DNA of 64,000 nucleotides from Chamaecyparis obtusa (GCA_027943335.1 BSBK01005142.1:1-64000), one strand, 5' to 3'. Shown: positions 36,013-48,005, counted from the stretch's first letter. Notes: generated by a model from the letters alone, not told the origin. Made by a program: numbers and translations.

Positions 36013-36795
36013 GGTATTTCTCCATGATTACCTAATGATATGGGTGTTATAGGTATACTTTTTTGTTCATCTTGGTTCTTAGATGGGCCATTGTAAGAAT
36101 CAAATCAAATGACTACATACAAAGGAAAATCTAGGGGTTTAGAGCCTTTTGTGTACACAATATCTACCACTTCCCTAAAAGACCCATTGAAAAGCCCTGT
36201 TTGAATCCATAAGTTTATTGTTGACATCATCCATTGACCTCTACATAGGAGTTTGTGGGGTATTTGGTCAACATCATTATCAATGTTTCGCTTTATTTAT
36301 CTCTTTACTACAATAATAAGTGCAAAAGGAAGATTTAGTAGTTGAAGCATTTTTTTTTGTGCATCATCAGTAAATCATTTGTAGGTCATATAAGTATATT
36401 GACTAATAAAATTGCTTTTGGTCATCAATACCAAGTGTTTTGTTTGTACAATTTAAATTGGTAATTCCCAATCTTGTTTTATTGGTTCTGCATTATGCAT
36501 ATTTTGTAACATTCAACGAAAGTCAATTTGAGCTTGAGTGTGACCTTGTTAATGAAATATTATTTCTAATGTTACAATTGTAGAGAATTCCTCCCATAAG
36601 AGTTTGGCATGTAAGTGTGATGAATAGATTGGTTTGTCCATAACATGTGGTAGTTGTGCCAAGGTACCAAAAAGAATGATAGATTCCCTATCAAAGAATA
36701 ATTGTTGTTTGTCGGGAAAAGATTCGTACAATCTACTATCTATTTTTAGTAGTAACTTTGAGCCTATGAAGCTCATCTCATTAACAAGGAGGTAG
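36013..36795 (-). pseudogene. PIF1/Helitron-type helicase, 5-prime part
   Basis: The minus strand reads LLVNEMSFIGSKLLLKIDSR, LYESF, IILFGTLAQLPHVMDKPIY, LLWEEFSTIVTLEIIF, then past a stop QGHTQAQIDFR and DWELPI, later GLFNGSFREVVDIVYTKGS and FDSYNGPS, ending NHGEIP at the insertion point. These are the DEMSFIG (Walker B), GD-x-QLPPV (here GTLAQLPHV) and FDxYxGP blocks of the PIF1-like helicases carried by plant Helitrons. The Walker A part is missing. At least five in-frame stops make it dead. It continues at 27666 once the LTR element is removed. Confidence 0.88.
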
Positions 36796-37137
36796 ATTCA
36801 TCTCAATTGTACATATCATCGAAGTCATGTCTACCAAACATTTCAAGGGCATTTAGATAATTTAATTTGCAATATCTCAAGTGTATATAATTGTATTTTC
36901 ATGTATCTTGACTTAATGTTCATATTGGTCTTCATTATTTTAGCGGTCTATTAGTTTTAGTTAACAATTTGACAATTTTACACTGAAGTTGTAATGGATA
37001 TGCAATGACTACATTGATTGCAATTTTTGTAGAATGTAATATAAATTTGAAAGTAGAATTTGGTCATTAGAAGAGTGAGTTTTTTTATAAGGTCCATTTG
37101 ACATTAGAAGGATGGAGAGTGAAGCAAAAGTCTCTAT
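36796..37137. other. No recognisable gene
   Basis: Probably further decayed Helitron sequence upstream of the helicase, but no motif is readable. Confidence 0.35.
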
Positions 37138-37142
37138 GTTCA
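37138..37142. repeat. Target-site duplication GTTCA (left copy)
   Basis: Matches 43851-43855 at the far edge of the gypsy element. Confidence 0.85.
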
Positions 37143-38020
37143 TGATGTAGTGCAAATTGAAAAATCCCAAAATAGATAGTCCAAAACTACACTAGCAACA
37201 CAACACCAACAAAAACACAACAAAGAGATACTCAAATAGAATTTTCATTCAACATACCTGATTGTAAGGCCTTTCGAGTTACATCCAAGTACAAACAATT
37301 ACAACAATAATTCTGCAAGATCAACAAGGATCCAACTCTCAACTAGCCAGATCTATAACAATAGGCTACAACCACTAGTAGAAACATCCACAAGATCTAA
37401 ACATGTGCTCGCAAGCCACAAAGAAATTTTTTTGTTCCTAAGCTTCAACCATAGCTCTGCACAAATTCACAACAACATGTTGCTTCTCTAAAAATCTAGA
37501 TGATTATCTTCTAGAATCATGCCAACAACTCTACCCAAGACCCCCTTAAATACTAATTCTTTAGCCACAAGTTGGTTGGAAGAAATAATTAACTCCTAAG
37601 CCAAGTCAGCTTCTACAAAAAACAAATATTAAATGCAACACAAGTCGGCTCTCAAATAGCCTTAAAAATAATTAATTCTCCATGTCAGCCTCAAGCTCTA
37701 CCTAGGAGAATGCAACACAAGCTACCCAAATTAAATACACCAAGTCTGCCCACCAAATCTCGAAGAACTCCAGTTAGCAAGCCAAATTATCGAGCGATGG
37801 TAAAACTACCAAGCACACAAAGCATTGCCAAGCCACATGTCAATTGATCACCACAAGCATCGTCGAGCATAGGTTTTTCCAAGTGCTAGAGTTTACCGAG
37901 TTCCTTTAGTGACTAAGCTCCTCAGCTAACACTGCAGCTAAGAAACACAAAGAGAAAACTACTCCACCATAACACACCATCATGAAAGATTTCCAACTAC
38001 CCTAGGATGATCTTTCATAA
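37143..38020 (-). mobile_element. 3-prime LTR of gag-protease gypsy element, 878 bp
   Basis: Starts TGATGTAGTGCAAATT on the plus strand and ends TCTTTCATAA. It is collinear with 39891-43850 once the 3,059-bp insertion there is removed. The right copy has an extra 18-bp tandem duplication (TGACTGAGCTTTCTTCAA). Confidence 0.93.
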
Positions 38021-38241
38021 GACACCCTAGGTGTGAAAAGATGTTCTTGCAGATTGGAAGAATATCTCACAGGATTCAACACATAAACCCTGAACTAGTT
38101 CTTCACATATATATCCTCCAAGTCTTTAACTAGCACACTCTTCCACTTCGGCTTTCTCTGCCTTTTGAAGTCTTTCCTCGACAATCCACATGTATGTTCT
38201 TCATACTGATCTCCAACCCTTTCAAGATCCTTCAACTCAAC

Positions 38242-39779
38242 TCAGGTTCCAAAGCTCAGGTTCTTCCTACCGAGCATTGTATCTAGTAAAGGCATCCAAA
38301 AAAACTTCCTTCCACCCTTCTCAATAGTAAAAACATTATTGACACAATCATGCACAACCCTCCAATCATATTGCGAAGGTCTACCGAGCAATATGTGACA
38401 ATTACTCATATCCACAATATCATAACACTTGATCCTTAGACTGGCCAGTCTGAAAATCAACAAGACATTGCTCCCTCACTTCCAAAGCATGAACATCTTG
38501 CAACCAGCCAATCTTATAAGGATAAGGATGTCTCACTCTCTTCAAACCAAGTTTCTAAACCATCTCCTCATCTACAAGGTTATTAGTACTACCACTATCC
38601 ACAATCACATTACAAAGTTTACCTCCTAATTTGCATCGAGTTCTGAACAAATTAATCCTCTGACAAGGTTCTACTTTTGTACTGAGCAATGTTCTTTGAA
38701 CTAGAAAGTTCTCTGAATCTACCTCAGGTTCATTCAGTATATTCTCATTTACCACAATAGTTCTACGATCGCCAGTCTTCTGGAAACATTCAAAAGATTG
38801 ATGCCCTTCTTCACCATAGTTAAAACAAGTACCCTTAAAGGAAACCGTGCTAGTCCTCTTCCTTGATTCAACATGTTTTGGTTCATCTTCATCAGTTGGT
38901 TTATCCTTCACCGAGTGATCAAGCTTTTCCTTTCCATGAGAATTACCATGTTGTCTTCTCTTTAACTTATCTTCTGCATTCAGAGCATACTAATAAGCAT
39001 CCTCAACTGAATCAATCTTCAACATACCAAGCTCATCCTAAATATTAAATCTCAAACCATTCACATACCGAGCTACCTTTTCCTTACCAATTTCTCTATG
39101 TCTAGACTGAATAGTCAACTTATAGAATTCCTTAGTATATTCTTCAACAGTTATCTCTTTCCGCTTCAAATTTTTCAATTTCTTAAACAATTCAAGTTCA
39201 TAGTTGGCATGCATGAACTTAGCTTTCAACTTTTCCACCATCAACCTCCACTGATTGATCTTCATTTTAGCTTCATCTTCTCTTCCCCCTGAAATTCCTT
39301 CCACCAAAGAGCAACATGTCCTCTCAACTTAGTTTGCGCCAACCTTACTCTAAGAGGATCTTCAATTTCTTCAAGCTCAAAGAAGTCTTCTAACTCACCA
39401 ATCAATCAATCAAGTCTTCAGGTCTCAAAGTACTAGAGAAGTTAGAAACTTCCATTCAATAACTAGTACTTAACCAAGCTCCAGATCTCTGCAACCGACT
39501 AGTTCTGTCTTCACCATATTTGTCCCTCCAATCCATTCTATCATCTCCACTAGATCGAGCAGCTTCAAAATCTACAACAACTTCCTTATAGCCATCATCA
39601 ATACTCAAATTCCTCAACATCCTAGCAATAGCCCTCATGATCTCAATGATCATGTCATTCTTCATCAATGCCATCTCAAATCTAAAATCCATATTAACCT
39701 TCTTTGTAATCTTTGATTCTACAGTATCAAAGAGATCAACAATCACCCTAGGGTCCAATCTTCTCAGAGGCATCTCCAA
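38242..39779 (-). pseudogene. Ty3/gypsy Gag and protease, no reverse transcriptase
   Basis: On the minus strand Gag starts MEMPLRRLDPRVIVDLFDTV at 39779 and is frameshifted near 39456. It continues QWRLMVEKLKAKFM, YELELFKKLKNLKRKEITVE, EYTKEFYKL and KVARYVNGLRFNI, the retrotransposon Gag core. A zinc knuckle CFNYGEEGHQSFEC follows at about 38790-38830; its second cysteine is replaced by Tyr. The protease reads VIDSGSTNNLVDEEMV, then CYDIVDMSNCHILLGRPSQY and WRVVHDCVNNVFTIEKGG. After this the interior runs out within about 220 bases into the 3-prime LTR, so RT, RNase H and integrase are deleted and the element could only move using proteins from a relative. Confidence 0.88.
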
Positions 39780-39876
39780 AGATCTTCAAAAACTCAAGGC
39801 AACAAATCACCAACCCAAGGTCTTGGTCTAAACTACCTCTACTTCGGTGATTGGTCCACACACTCAAGAACTTCAA

Positions 39877-39888
39877 GCTCTGATACCA
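39877..39888 (-). promoter_or_regulatory. Primer-binding site, initiator tRNA-Met type
   Basis: Minus strand TGGTATCAGAGC, two bases after the LTR end. It sets the element on the minus strand with the right-hand LTR as 5-prime. Confidence 0.9.
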
Positions 39889-39890
39889 CC

Positions 39891-40412
39891 TGACGTGGTG
39901 CAAATTAGAAAATCCCAAAATAGATAGTCCAAAAATACAGTAGCAATACAACACAAATAGAAACACAACAAAGAGATACTCAAATAGAATTTTCATTCAA
40001 CATGCCTAGCTGTAAGGCCTTCTAGGTTACGACCAAGTACAAATAATTACAACAATAATTTTGCAAGATCAACAAGAATCCAACTCTCAGCTAGCTAGAT
40101 TTGTAACAATAGGCTACAACCACTGGTAGAAACATCCAAAAGATCTAAACTTGTGCTCACAAGCCACCAAGTAATATTTTTGTTCCTAAGATTCAACCCT
40201 AGCCCTGCATAGATTCGCAACAACAAGTTGCTTCTTTGAAAATCCAAATGATTATCCTCCACAATCATGCCAACAACTCTACCCAAGACCCCCTTAAATA
40301 CTAATTCTTCAGCCACAAGTTGGCTGGAAGAAACAATTAACTCCTAAGACAAGTCAGCTTCTACAACAAATAAATATTAAATGCAACACAAGTCGGCTCT
40401 CAAATAGCCTTA
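39891..40412 (-). mobile_element. 5-prime LTR of the gypsy element, first segment
   Basis: Matches 37143-37664 of the other LTR and stops at CAAATAGCCTTA, where a foreign sequence begins. The remainder of this LTR resumes at 43472. Confidence 0.92.
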
Positions 40413-43400
40413 TGTTGCCCCACTTTTCACCCCATAACCATGTTGTTAAAAGTGGAAGTATTTGATGTCAAGTTAGATTTAGTCATGTCTGAGTCTAAGT
40501 CTAGGTTTCCTTCAGGATAGGTTGTCCTTGTTGGGTTTCCCTACCATTGCCTTCTTCTTTTCAAGTTAGGTGGGTTATTTGGAAGTCTTGTCATAATGGG
40601 TAGGTGATAGACACCAACCTGGCAAGGATATCATGCTCCCATTGATGATCTCTTTTAGATGGAATGGTGATTGAAGTCATGATCTTAGGACACTCATAAG
40701 AAATCAAAAATCAAAAGATTCTTCATATGGATGATGCAGTGACAGAGCCGACATTGTACTATTCAGAGAATTCCACTCCATATAACAGTGTGCAAGTTAA
40801 AAGGATTCATTTCTTTAAAAATAGTAAAAAAAGTTTTTATTTAAAAAGAAGGCATCATTGACTAAGACCATTGAATTCAAGTTTCTTTTATGGGTCTTAG
40901 AAAGGCTGTATAAACCTTTTCCAAATGGATATTTTCATATTGAGTCATGAAGCCACAAAGGTTGAAATGAGTAAAAAAATAATAAAATAATAAAATAAAA
41001 CTGCAGTAAAAGTGGTAGTGTGGTTGTTGGCAGGTCGCATGATCACAAGATCAAAATAACTGCCTTGAGTTTATGCGACAAAGGCTAAAATGAACTGATG
41101 AGCAGTTAACTAGTCACATAAACGCATGAATGGAATAACTTCCATGCGATCAAGTGACAGTGGAGGTTCGGGTGGTAAGAAAAGTCAATGAAAAGGGAGA
41201 CTGGAAATAGATGGTGCCCCGCTGGAGTCCTTGTGCGCCAATGATAGAGAAATCGCATGATTGCAAGAGTTTAAAACATGCCATGTGATCATGCGAGATG
41301 ATGACACGTGTAAAGTGGTTCCATGTTTGCGGTGCTATTATCTCTGCCAACGTAATGACCAAGATTCCTAATCGACGGTTACCGCTTTTCTGCTATGTTA
41401 TGGAATATGCTTTGTGACAAAGCGAGATCGTGCCACGTGGTGGTGCATCCATAAGGTTTACATGCGATGATAAATCAATGGTTGCCGCTATTCCTCAAAG
41501 CCACAGGAGATTCTTTGACACCCGAGCTGGAGTCCACGTGCACCAATCATAGAGCAGTTGCATGATCGCATGAATTAAAATATTGCTATGTGATCATGCG
41601 ATAATGGGAACTCGGGTCGGTGAATATGCTCTGCTAGGACCCACTTACGCCAACAGCGTAGATGCGACAACATAAGCTGAGCAGGGAAAGATCCTACATC
41701 CGACAGAGGGTGTATGTTCGCAAAGAATCTTGGAGGTCTATGCGAAGAAGCGATGACCGTTGATCTTCCGATGGTGGGTCCGAAAGCATTTGACTACAGT
41801 TATGACATAGCGAGAACTTCTACGTGGCAGTGGGACCCACGTACTCTGATAGTGCAGATGCGCCAATGATAAAGTGGTCGCATGATCGCATGGATTAAAA
41901 TATTGATATGCAATCATGTGACAATGTAAGTCACCGAAGATGCTTGGCAGTAAAGTGGGATCCTTCCATGTGTCCAGGTGGGACCGAAGATGCTTGTAGA
42001 GTTTACCAATCATAAAGCGGTCACATGATCGTAAGAAATAAACAAGTATCATGCGATCATGCGAAAAGGTATGAGGTGCAGCCGGTGGTAGGTGCCGAAG
42101 GTGTATAGAAGCAGGGAAGATTAAAACAAAAAATGCTTGGTTGGCATCCACGTCCATTGACTTCAAAATCACATCAGTTATATAATAATTTGAGATTTAG
42201 TGATACGAGGTTGAATATTAGTCATGGAAAAGGGAAACATAATAGTACAGAATATGTTGTGCACAGTATTTTATTGGATATTGTCACGGTGATAAGTCAC
42301 AATTCATTACAAATTCAAATTGCAACCAGTGCCATTTATCTTTATCAAGGATAACTTCTTATGAAATAAAGACAGAGAAGACTAAATAGATGGTGCTCTA
42401 CTGGAGTCCACGTGTGCCAATGATGAAGCGGTCGCATGATCGCAAGAATTAAACAAGTATCATGCGATCATGTGACAATGTAGAATGGAAGCCGAGAGTG
42501 TTTTGGACAGAGTAAAGTATCATAAAAAAATTCCAAGATAAGTCATGGGCATGCTTTCATCTTTTGAGATTTGTCAACACATAAATTGATTAGCAAGGCT
42601 AGATGAAGGGAGAAAGTCATGCTAGTTCTTCCTATTGTATTTTTGTAAGTCCTTGGCTTCAGACTTTTCAAATTCTAGAATTTGAAACATTTTGTATTCC
42701 CATGGATGCCATATGATTGTAAACTCTATATATACTACTGAGAAAGTTAATAAAAGGGTCGACAAACTTGTCAATGAAGTAGTGTGATTCTATTTACAAA
42801 GCTGAATTCCTGTTTGTTGTTCCATTTTCATAGTTTATTTGCATGATGAATGGAAAGAACAGTTATAAGTGAAACTACTTTTTCTTATTGAATGCCATTT
42901 CATGTCAGAAATTGTGGTGTGATCAATTCCAGTTGGTCTTTCATTTGTAATTCTTCCTCTGTTCACTCTTTATTTCAGTTGCATCTTTGAATGGAAAGTA
43001 CACTTATATTCTGAGACTGTAATTTCTTCCTGAATTCTATTTCATGCTAAGTGGTTGCAGTATTGGTGATTCCATTTACCTTTCATTCTATAGTTCTGCT
43101 TCTATTCATCAAGTAGAATCTGCTTTTCATATAGAGTAGGATAGAATTAGTTAGATGTCAAAATCATGTGATGATCTATGGTCAACATTCTACTGGGGGT
43201 TGTAGATTATCTTCATATATCCTTGCCTAAGTTGTTTGTGTCTACAAGAAATTTAGTTAAAACACATAAGAGACAACCTGGTGGTCAAGATAAAAACATA
43301 TTCATTACATATCATACACAATCAGGGAGCTGTACCTGTCAATTTAGAGGGCAGTGATAGAAGACTTACACTGACCCATTTGTTGGTGGACATCCTTTTG

Positions 43401-43471
43401 TTCTCTCACCTTGGGGTGTATAGAGAGTCAAAGATTGAAAATCTTAAGAGAGGAAAAACTGTTAACCAACA
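40413..43471 (+). mobile_element. Probable solo LTR (3,059 bp) nested in the gypsy LTR
   Basis: Starts TGTTG and ends CAACA, flanked by CCTTA at 40408-40412 and 43472-43476. Comparison with the uninterrupted LTR at 37.66 kb shows that only one CCTTA existed before insertion. TG...CA ends plus a 5-bp duplication are the LTR-retroelement signature. I find no internal direct repeats at its edges, no PBS and no gag or pol, so a solo LTR fits best. TCTATATATACTAC at about 42725 is a likely TATA box, which orients it plus. Several open frames inside are not convincing genes. Confidence 0.75.
41215..42482 (+). repeat. Five palindromic CGCATGATCGCA / TGCGATCATGCG modules
   Basis: Modules of about 85 bases at roughly 41215, 41523, 41832, 41995 and 42398 share CTGGAGTCC-CGTG-GCCAAT, then GTCGCATGATCGCA, then 15-25 AT-rich bases, then TGCGATCATGCGA. 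The two 12-base half-sites are reverse complements, so each module can form a cruciform or bind a dimeric protein. All lie upstream of the TATA box. Confidence 0.85.
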
Positions 43472-43850
43472 CCTTACAAACAATTAATTCTCCATGTTGT
43501 CCTCAAGATCTACCTAGGAGAATGCAACACAAGCTACCCAAATTAAATACACCAAGTTGGCCCACCAAATCTCCAAGAACTCCAATCTGCAAGCCAAATT
43601 ACCGAGCTACAGTAAAACTACTAAGCACACCAAGCATTGTCGAGCCACATGTCGACCAAGCACCACAAACATCATCGAGAATAGGTTCTATCAAGCGCTA
43701 GAGTTTACCGAGTTCCTTCAGTGACTGAGCTTTCTTCAATGACTGAGCTCCTCAGCTAACACTGCAACCGAGAAACATAAAGAGAAAACTACTCCACCAT
43801 AACACACCATCATGCAAGATTTCCAACTACCCTAGGATGCTCTTGCATTA
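43472..43850 (-). mobile_element. 5-prime LTR of the gypsy element, second segment
   Basis: Begins with the duplicated CCTTA and continues the LTR in register with 37666-38020. It ends GCATTA, followed by GTTCA, the right copy of the target-site duplication (43851-43855). Confidence 0.92.
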
Positions 43851-43855
43851 GTTCA

Positions 43856-45046
43856 CAACTACACATCCTCATGAATCATCTTCTCTACGTCATGCCTTAA
43901 CACCATTTTTTTAGTACATATAATATAAGTAAATAGTTGTCTTTCAAATCTAACAAAATATTTTCAAATCTTAATAGAAAACTATTTGATAGAAGTGTAC
44001 TAGTAGTCGTTATAGCTAAATTTGTGCCCAAATGATGCTTCATATTTCAACAAGTTTTTTGGGTTGTGTTTGTATGCGACTTAACTACTTAGAGCTATTG
44101 CTTTGTCTTTTCAGTAGTAATGAAGCATTTGGTGGGATTTGTTATATGTGCAAGGATAAAATTATGTTTAGTTAAAGTGTTACCCAATATGCACTACAAC
44201 TACCTCAAAAATTGTTAATATCCTAATAGTCATGTGTTATGAGTACTGACAAAGTTCCACAACTCTTCTAATTAAAGTTTAAAAATATCATTTTAAAAAT
44301 TTCTTCAATAATTGTAATTACAAAATTAAATGAGCAAGAAATAAATGATCACATGGTCCTACCACTTCCCCTATTACCTTTACTACTGTAACTATATAAC
44401 AAAATAATAATTATTAATTTACATAATAATAATAATCAAATGATTTTAACTTCCTAAGTTTTCTTTCCCTCACACTCATAAAACAAAAAATGGTCTTGTT
44501 GCTTTCTAGTGTGAAGGGTTGCTCCAGAGATTGAATTTTCTTTTAAACTCAACTTTGGATGATCTTGAGTGTGACATGCGACTGGGGAGGTGGAGGATGA
44601 AATCAACAATAACATGTTTAGCATGTTTTAATTTACAATGAAAGATCTTTGCAATGTGTAATTGTCTTTGAGAAATACAACAGGAATGGCTAAGATGTCA
44701 TTTCAAAATAGGGTTTTTGATTATATGAATGAGGGAATGTCTAAGATATCGTTTCAAAACAAGGTTTCTGATTATATGAATGAGGTTATGGCTAAGATGT
44801 CATTTCACAATAGGGTATGATATTTGATTATATGAATGAGGGTATGGCTATATTATTCACAGACTAGTAAAATTCAATTATGTTTGTCTTAATAAACTTG
44901 TTCTCTGTATGCATGGTATATTGACAATCTGAATCCTTTATAAATAGAAGATGTGGGGATTGTTAGACACCTCTATTTTCAAGTAAAAGATTTCTTTGAT
45001 CGATCGGTACTTTATCATATAGAACCTACTTTTATGTGCATAAATA
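43856..45046. other. No recognisable gene; three-copy 51-bp tandem repeat
   Basis: At 44688-44845 GGCTAAGATGTCATTTC, a short AT stretch and GATTATATGAATGAGG recur three times with 51-56 base spacing. The remainder is AT-rich without coding motifs. Confidence 0.6.
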
Positions 45047-45051
45047 CTATA
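45047..45051. repeat. Target-site duplication CTATA (left copy)
   Basis: Matches 48401-48405 beyond the other LTR. Confidence 0.88.
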
Positions 45052-45434
45052 TGATGGAGTTGAAGAAAAACAACCCATAGCTCCCAAGAACACCTGCACA
45101 CAAACACCTGTCACATAAAGAGAGAGAAGCAAATAGCTATGGAGGCCTGAACACATTGATCCACGAGAGAGGAGAAATCCTTGATGTGCAAAAACAAAAG
45201 TTGCAATCAATAATGAAATGTCAGAAAAGGTTACAAAACAAGAGGTGATCAATCCTTATAAAAGGAGATCAGAAGCCCTAAAAAGGTAAAACCCTAGGTT
45301 GCATGATAATAATTAATAAAGATAATTAATTATTATATGCCTAAAGTTTAGCTTAAGTCGAAAGAGGTAATAAGTGACTGAATAATTAAATCAATATGAT
45401 TTAATTAATCAGTAAACACTTTATTACTCTAACA
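45052..45434 (-). mobile_element. 3-prime LTR, 383 bp
   Basis: Begins TGATGGAGTTGA and ends CTCTAACA on the plus strand. It differs from the 48018-48400 copy at about 14 positions by eye, with no length change. It is followed by CCCCTCCTTAA, which on the minus strand is the polypurine tract TTAAGGAGGGG. Confidence 0.95.
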
Positions 45435-47287
45435 CCCCTCCTTAAGATAAACTTTGGGAGAAGCTAAAAACCTAGAAATAACAACTGAAAGCAAATGGGT
45501 CCTGACAACAAAAGGCCTGATCAGGTACCCAAGTACAAAAGAGAGTCTCTACAAAGTGGAGAAATAGAGAAAACCACATGGGAAAAACTCTACTCCAAAA
45601 AGAGACAAAGGCTAGTTTGAAGGACAGAAGAAGCCTCCAAAACTAGGAATGTTCCAGAAAATAGGAACAAAGAAGAACATGTACAACATCACTAAAGCAT
45701 GAAACTGCAAACTCTATCAAGAAAAAAATTGATGATCTGAAGATCCTCCACTGAAATATGACTAGGTAGAGAAGACTGTAATCTGCATGAGTGCCCTCAA
45801 ATAACACTACTCGAATCAGGAGGCAAACAAAGGCAAACACCTGAACTCAAAGATACAAATGGAATAAACACCAAAATCCTGAAGAGCTGATCAATGAAAG
45901 ATGGAAGAGTGCATCCAAAAATAGGAAAGAAAAGAGTGTCCATATGGTAAATGATCCATCTCACCGGAATGCATAGGTACCCAACCACTGCAACCGCCTA
46001 GTACATAGGATCAAATACTGAATACATAGCTCACACTATCGAACCAAGGAAGTAGTAGAACCAACAATAGAAACCCCCCCATACTGCTGACAAGGGAGTA
46101 ATGACAGGCACACTGAAAAGATCATCCAATATGAACTGCATGATGAAGATGAATCTGAAACATTGAATGTGCAGAGAGAGTACAAACACAAATAGAGATA
46201 CCTAAGGCTAATGTCATTGGAGGAATGCTCACTCGACAAAAGAAGATGGCAAAAAAAGGCAAACATCAAAACCCCCCCTGACACTTTATAATGGAGTGCA
46301 AGTACAAATAGCACAAACATGTGCAAGATCCCATCAAAGCAATAGAATGGCACTTTATCTCAGTGTGTGTGCATAAAAGAATGCTACAAAAGTGAAGTAT
46401 ACATTTCTGAAAGAAGATCAAAGGCTGCTAAACCAAAAGAACAACCTAAGATGAGCCATCCCTTAAAGGGAAGAGATCCTAGGACCTGAAACAACCAAGA
46501 TATCCACCAGACTGCAAAAAAAAAAGAATCTAAATAAAAGGAATCTGGAGTAGAATCTAGAAAAATTACTCATAGCACTGAAAATCTCTCTAAACAAGCT
46601 TTCCAACAATATATCGCTTTCCGAAAACAGAGTCTAGATGTGCAAGATAGAGCTCCCGGAGTGCAGAACTGAAGATCTAGCTTTGACAGAGAAAAACATC
46701 ATCAAAAAAATAAAACTAGAAAATATAACCTCCAAATCTGGAAAGAGCTTGGAATCAACTTTCTGACAATATCTTGTTTGCCAAATTTTGACACCGTATG
46801 GTCAAGATATGAGCAAAAAACTAACAGCTGCGTTGGAGGGCCCAAAGAAGGTGTCTGCAAGGATCTGAGGATGGGTGATGTTAGCAAAAGGACAAAAAAC
46901 CACATGAAACCATCAGATCTAATAAAAGCTCAGAAAGAAATTTCTGACAATATCTCATTTGCCAAAAATGGAGCCCAGATGCAAGAGAAATGAATCCCGG
47001 AATGTAGGAGGTCTGAAACGCCACGATCACAAAGAACATCTGACTTTGATAGAAAAAAGAGCATCAAAATGGAAAAATCAAAAAACCATACTAGGAAATT
47101 CGGATCAGGCTCGAAACCAGCTTTCTGACGATATATCGTATGCCCAATGATGATCTCAGATGCTCGAGATATTGGCAAAAAAGCCAAGGTACCCTTAAAA
47201 TAGCTCAAAAATTGAGCAAACACTACTGATGTCACCAATCTGTGAGCCAAAAGTTGATGGCTAAATGGTCGTCACAGCTCTAAAGCC

Positions 47288-47545
47288 CCGGGGGTGGTCA
47301 CATGGGTGACCAGGTGCTGTGTGGAATGGCACGGACGGAGCAGTGCTCAGCGGAGCGGTGTGTGCAGCGCCAGCACCGGCGTGGGTGGCGGGCGCGGTCA
47401 TAGGGGATGTGATGAGGTTGCAGGCGCAGAGCGCGGCGACGCTAAGGGCGTGGAGGGCGCAAAGCTGAGGAGGCCGCGGAGGGCGGCTCTATGGTGGCCG
47501 TGGGGCGATGCGGGGGTGTCCATTGGGTGGCACCCCCAAAAACCA
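47288..47545. other. GC-rich island
   Basis: About 250 bases of G- and C-rich sequence (for example GGCGTGGGTGGCGGGCGCGG) stand out sharply from AT-rich surroundings, and CpG dinucleotides are retained. It lies within the non-autonomous LTR element. It could be captured host sequence or an old promoter or leader; no coding motif is recognised. Confidence 0.8.
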
Positions 47546-48005
47546 ATATTTAAAAATAAAAATAAAAATCATACAACCTTCTTGCGTGGGAAAGCGTGCC
47601 AGGGTCGTATGACCCTAGTACGCAAATTTTTTTTTGCGACAGAGGCCAACTTGTCGAAAATGGACAAGCCTTATATGAATTTTGACTATCTCAAGCCTTT
47701 TGGACGTAATCGTGAGGTCCGTTTGGGCCAGAAGTGCTCCAAAATTTAGTGATTGCCTCAGTATCTGTGCCGGGGTCGATTGCAAATTTTTTTCTCACAG
47801 ATTCCAACTTTGTCCAAATTGGACAAAATTTATATGGATCTTGGGGTTCTTGGATGCTCTGAATGCAACCGTGAGGTTTTTTTGAAGCCAAGATGACCAG
47901 AAAAATAGGTCCTCCTAGATTTGACAGGAAACCCTCTTTAAAAACACAGATCTGACGAACACGACCAAATCTCTTAGAAGGAGGACAAGGGCAAGTAGAT
48001 TTAAA

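Noticed and set aside
41738..42172. 144-codon minus frame within the solo LTR
   Set aside because: Overlaps the palindromic modules and has no known domain; probably chance.
47294..47749. 151-codon plus frame starting in the GC island
   Set aside because: Gly/Arg/Ala-rich translation of GC-rich DNA on the strand opposite to the element; no domain.
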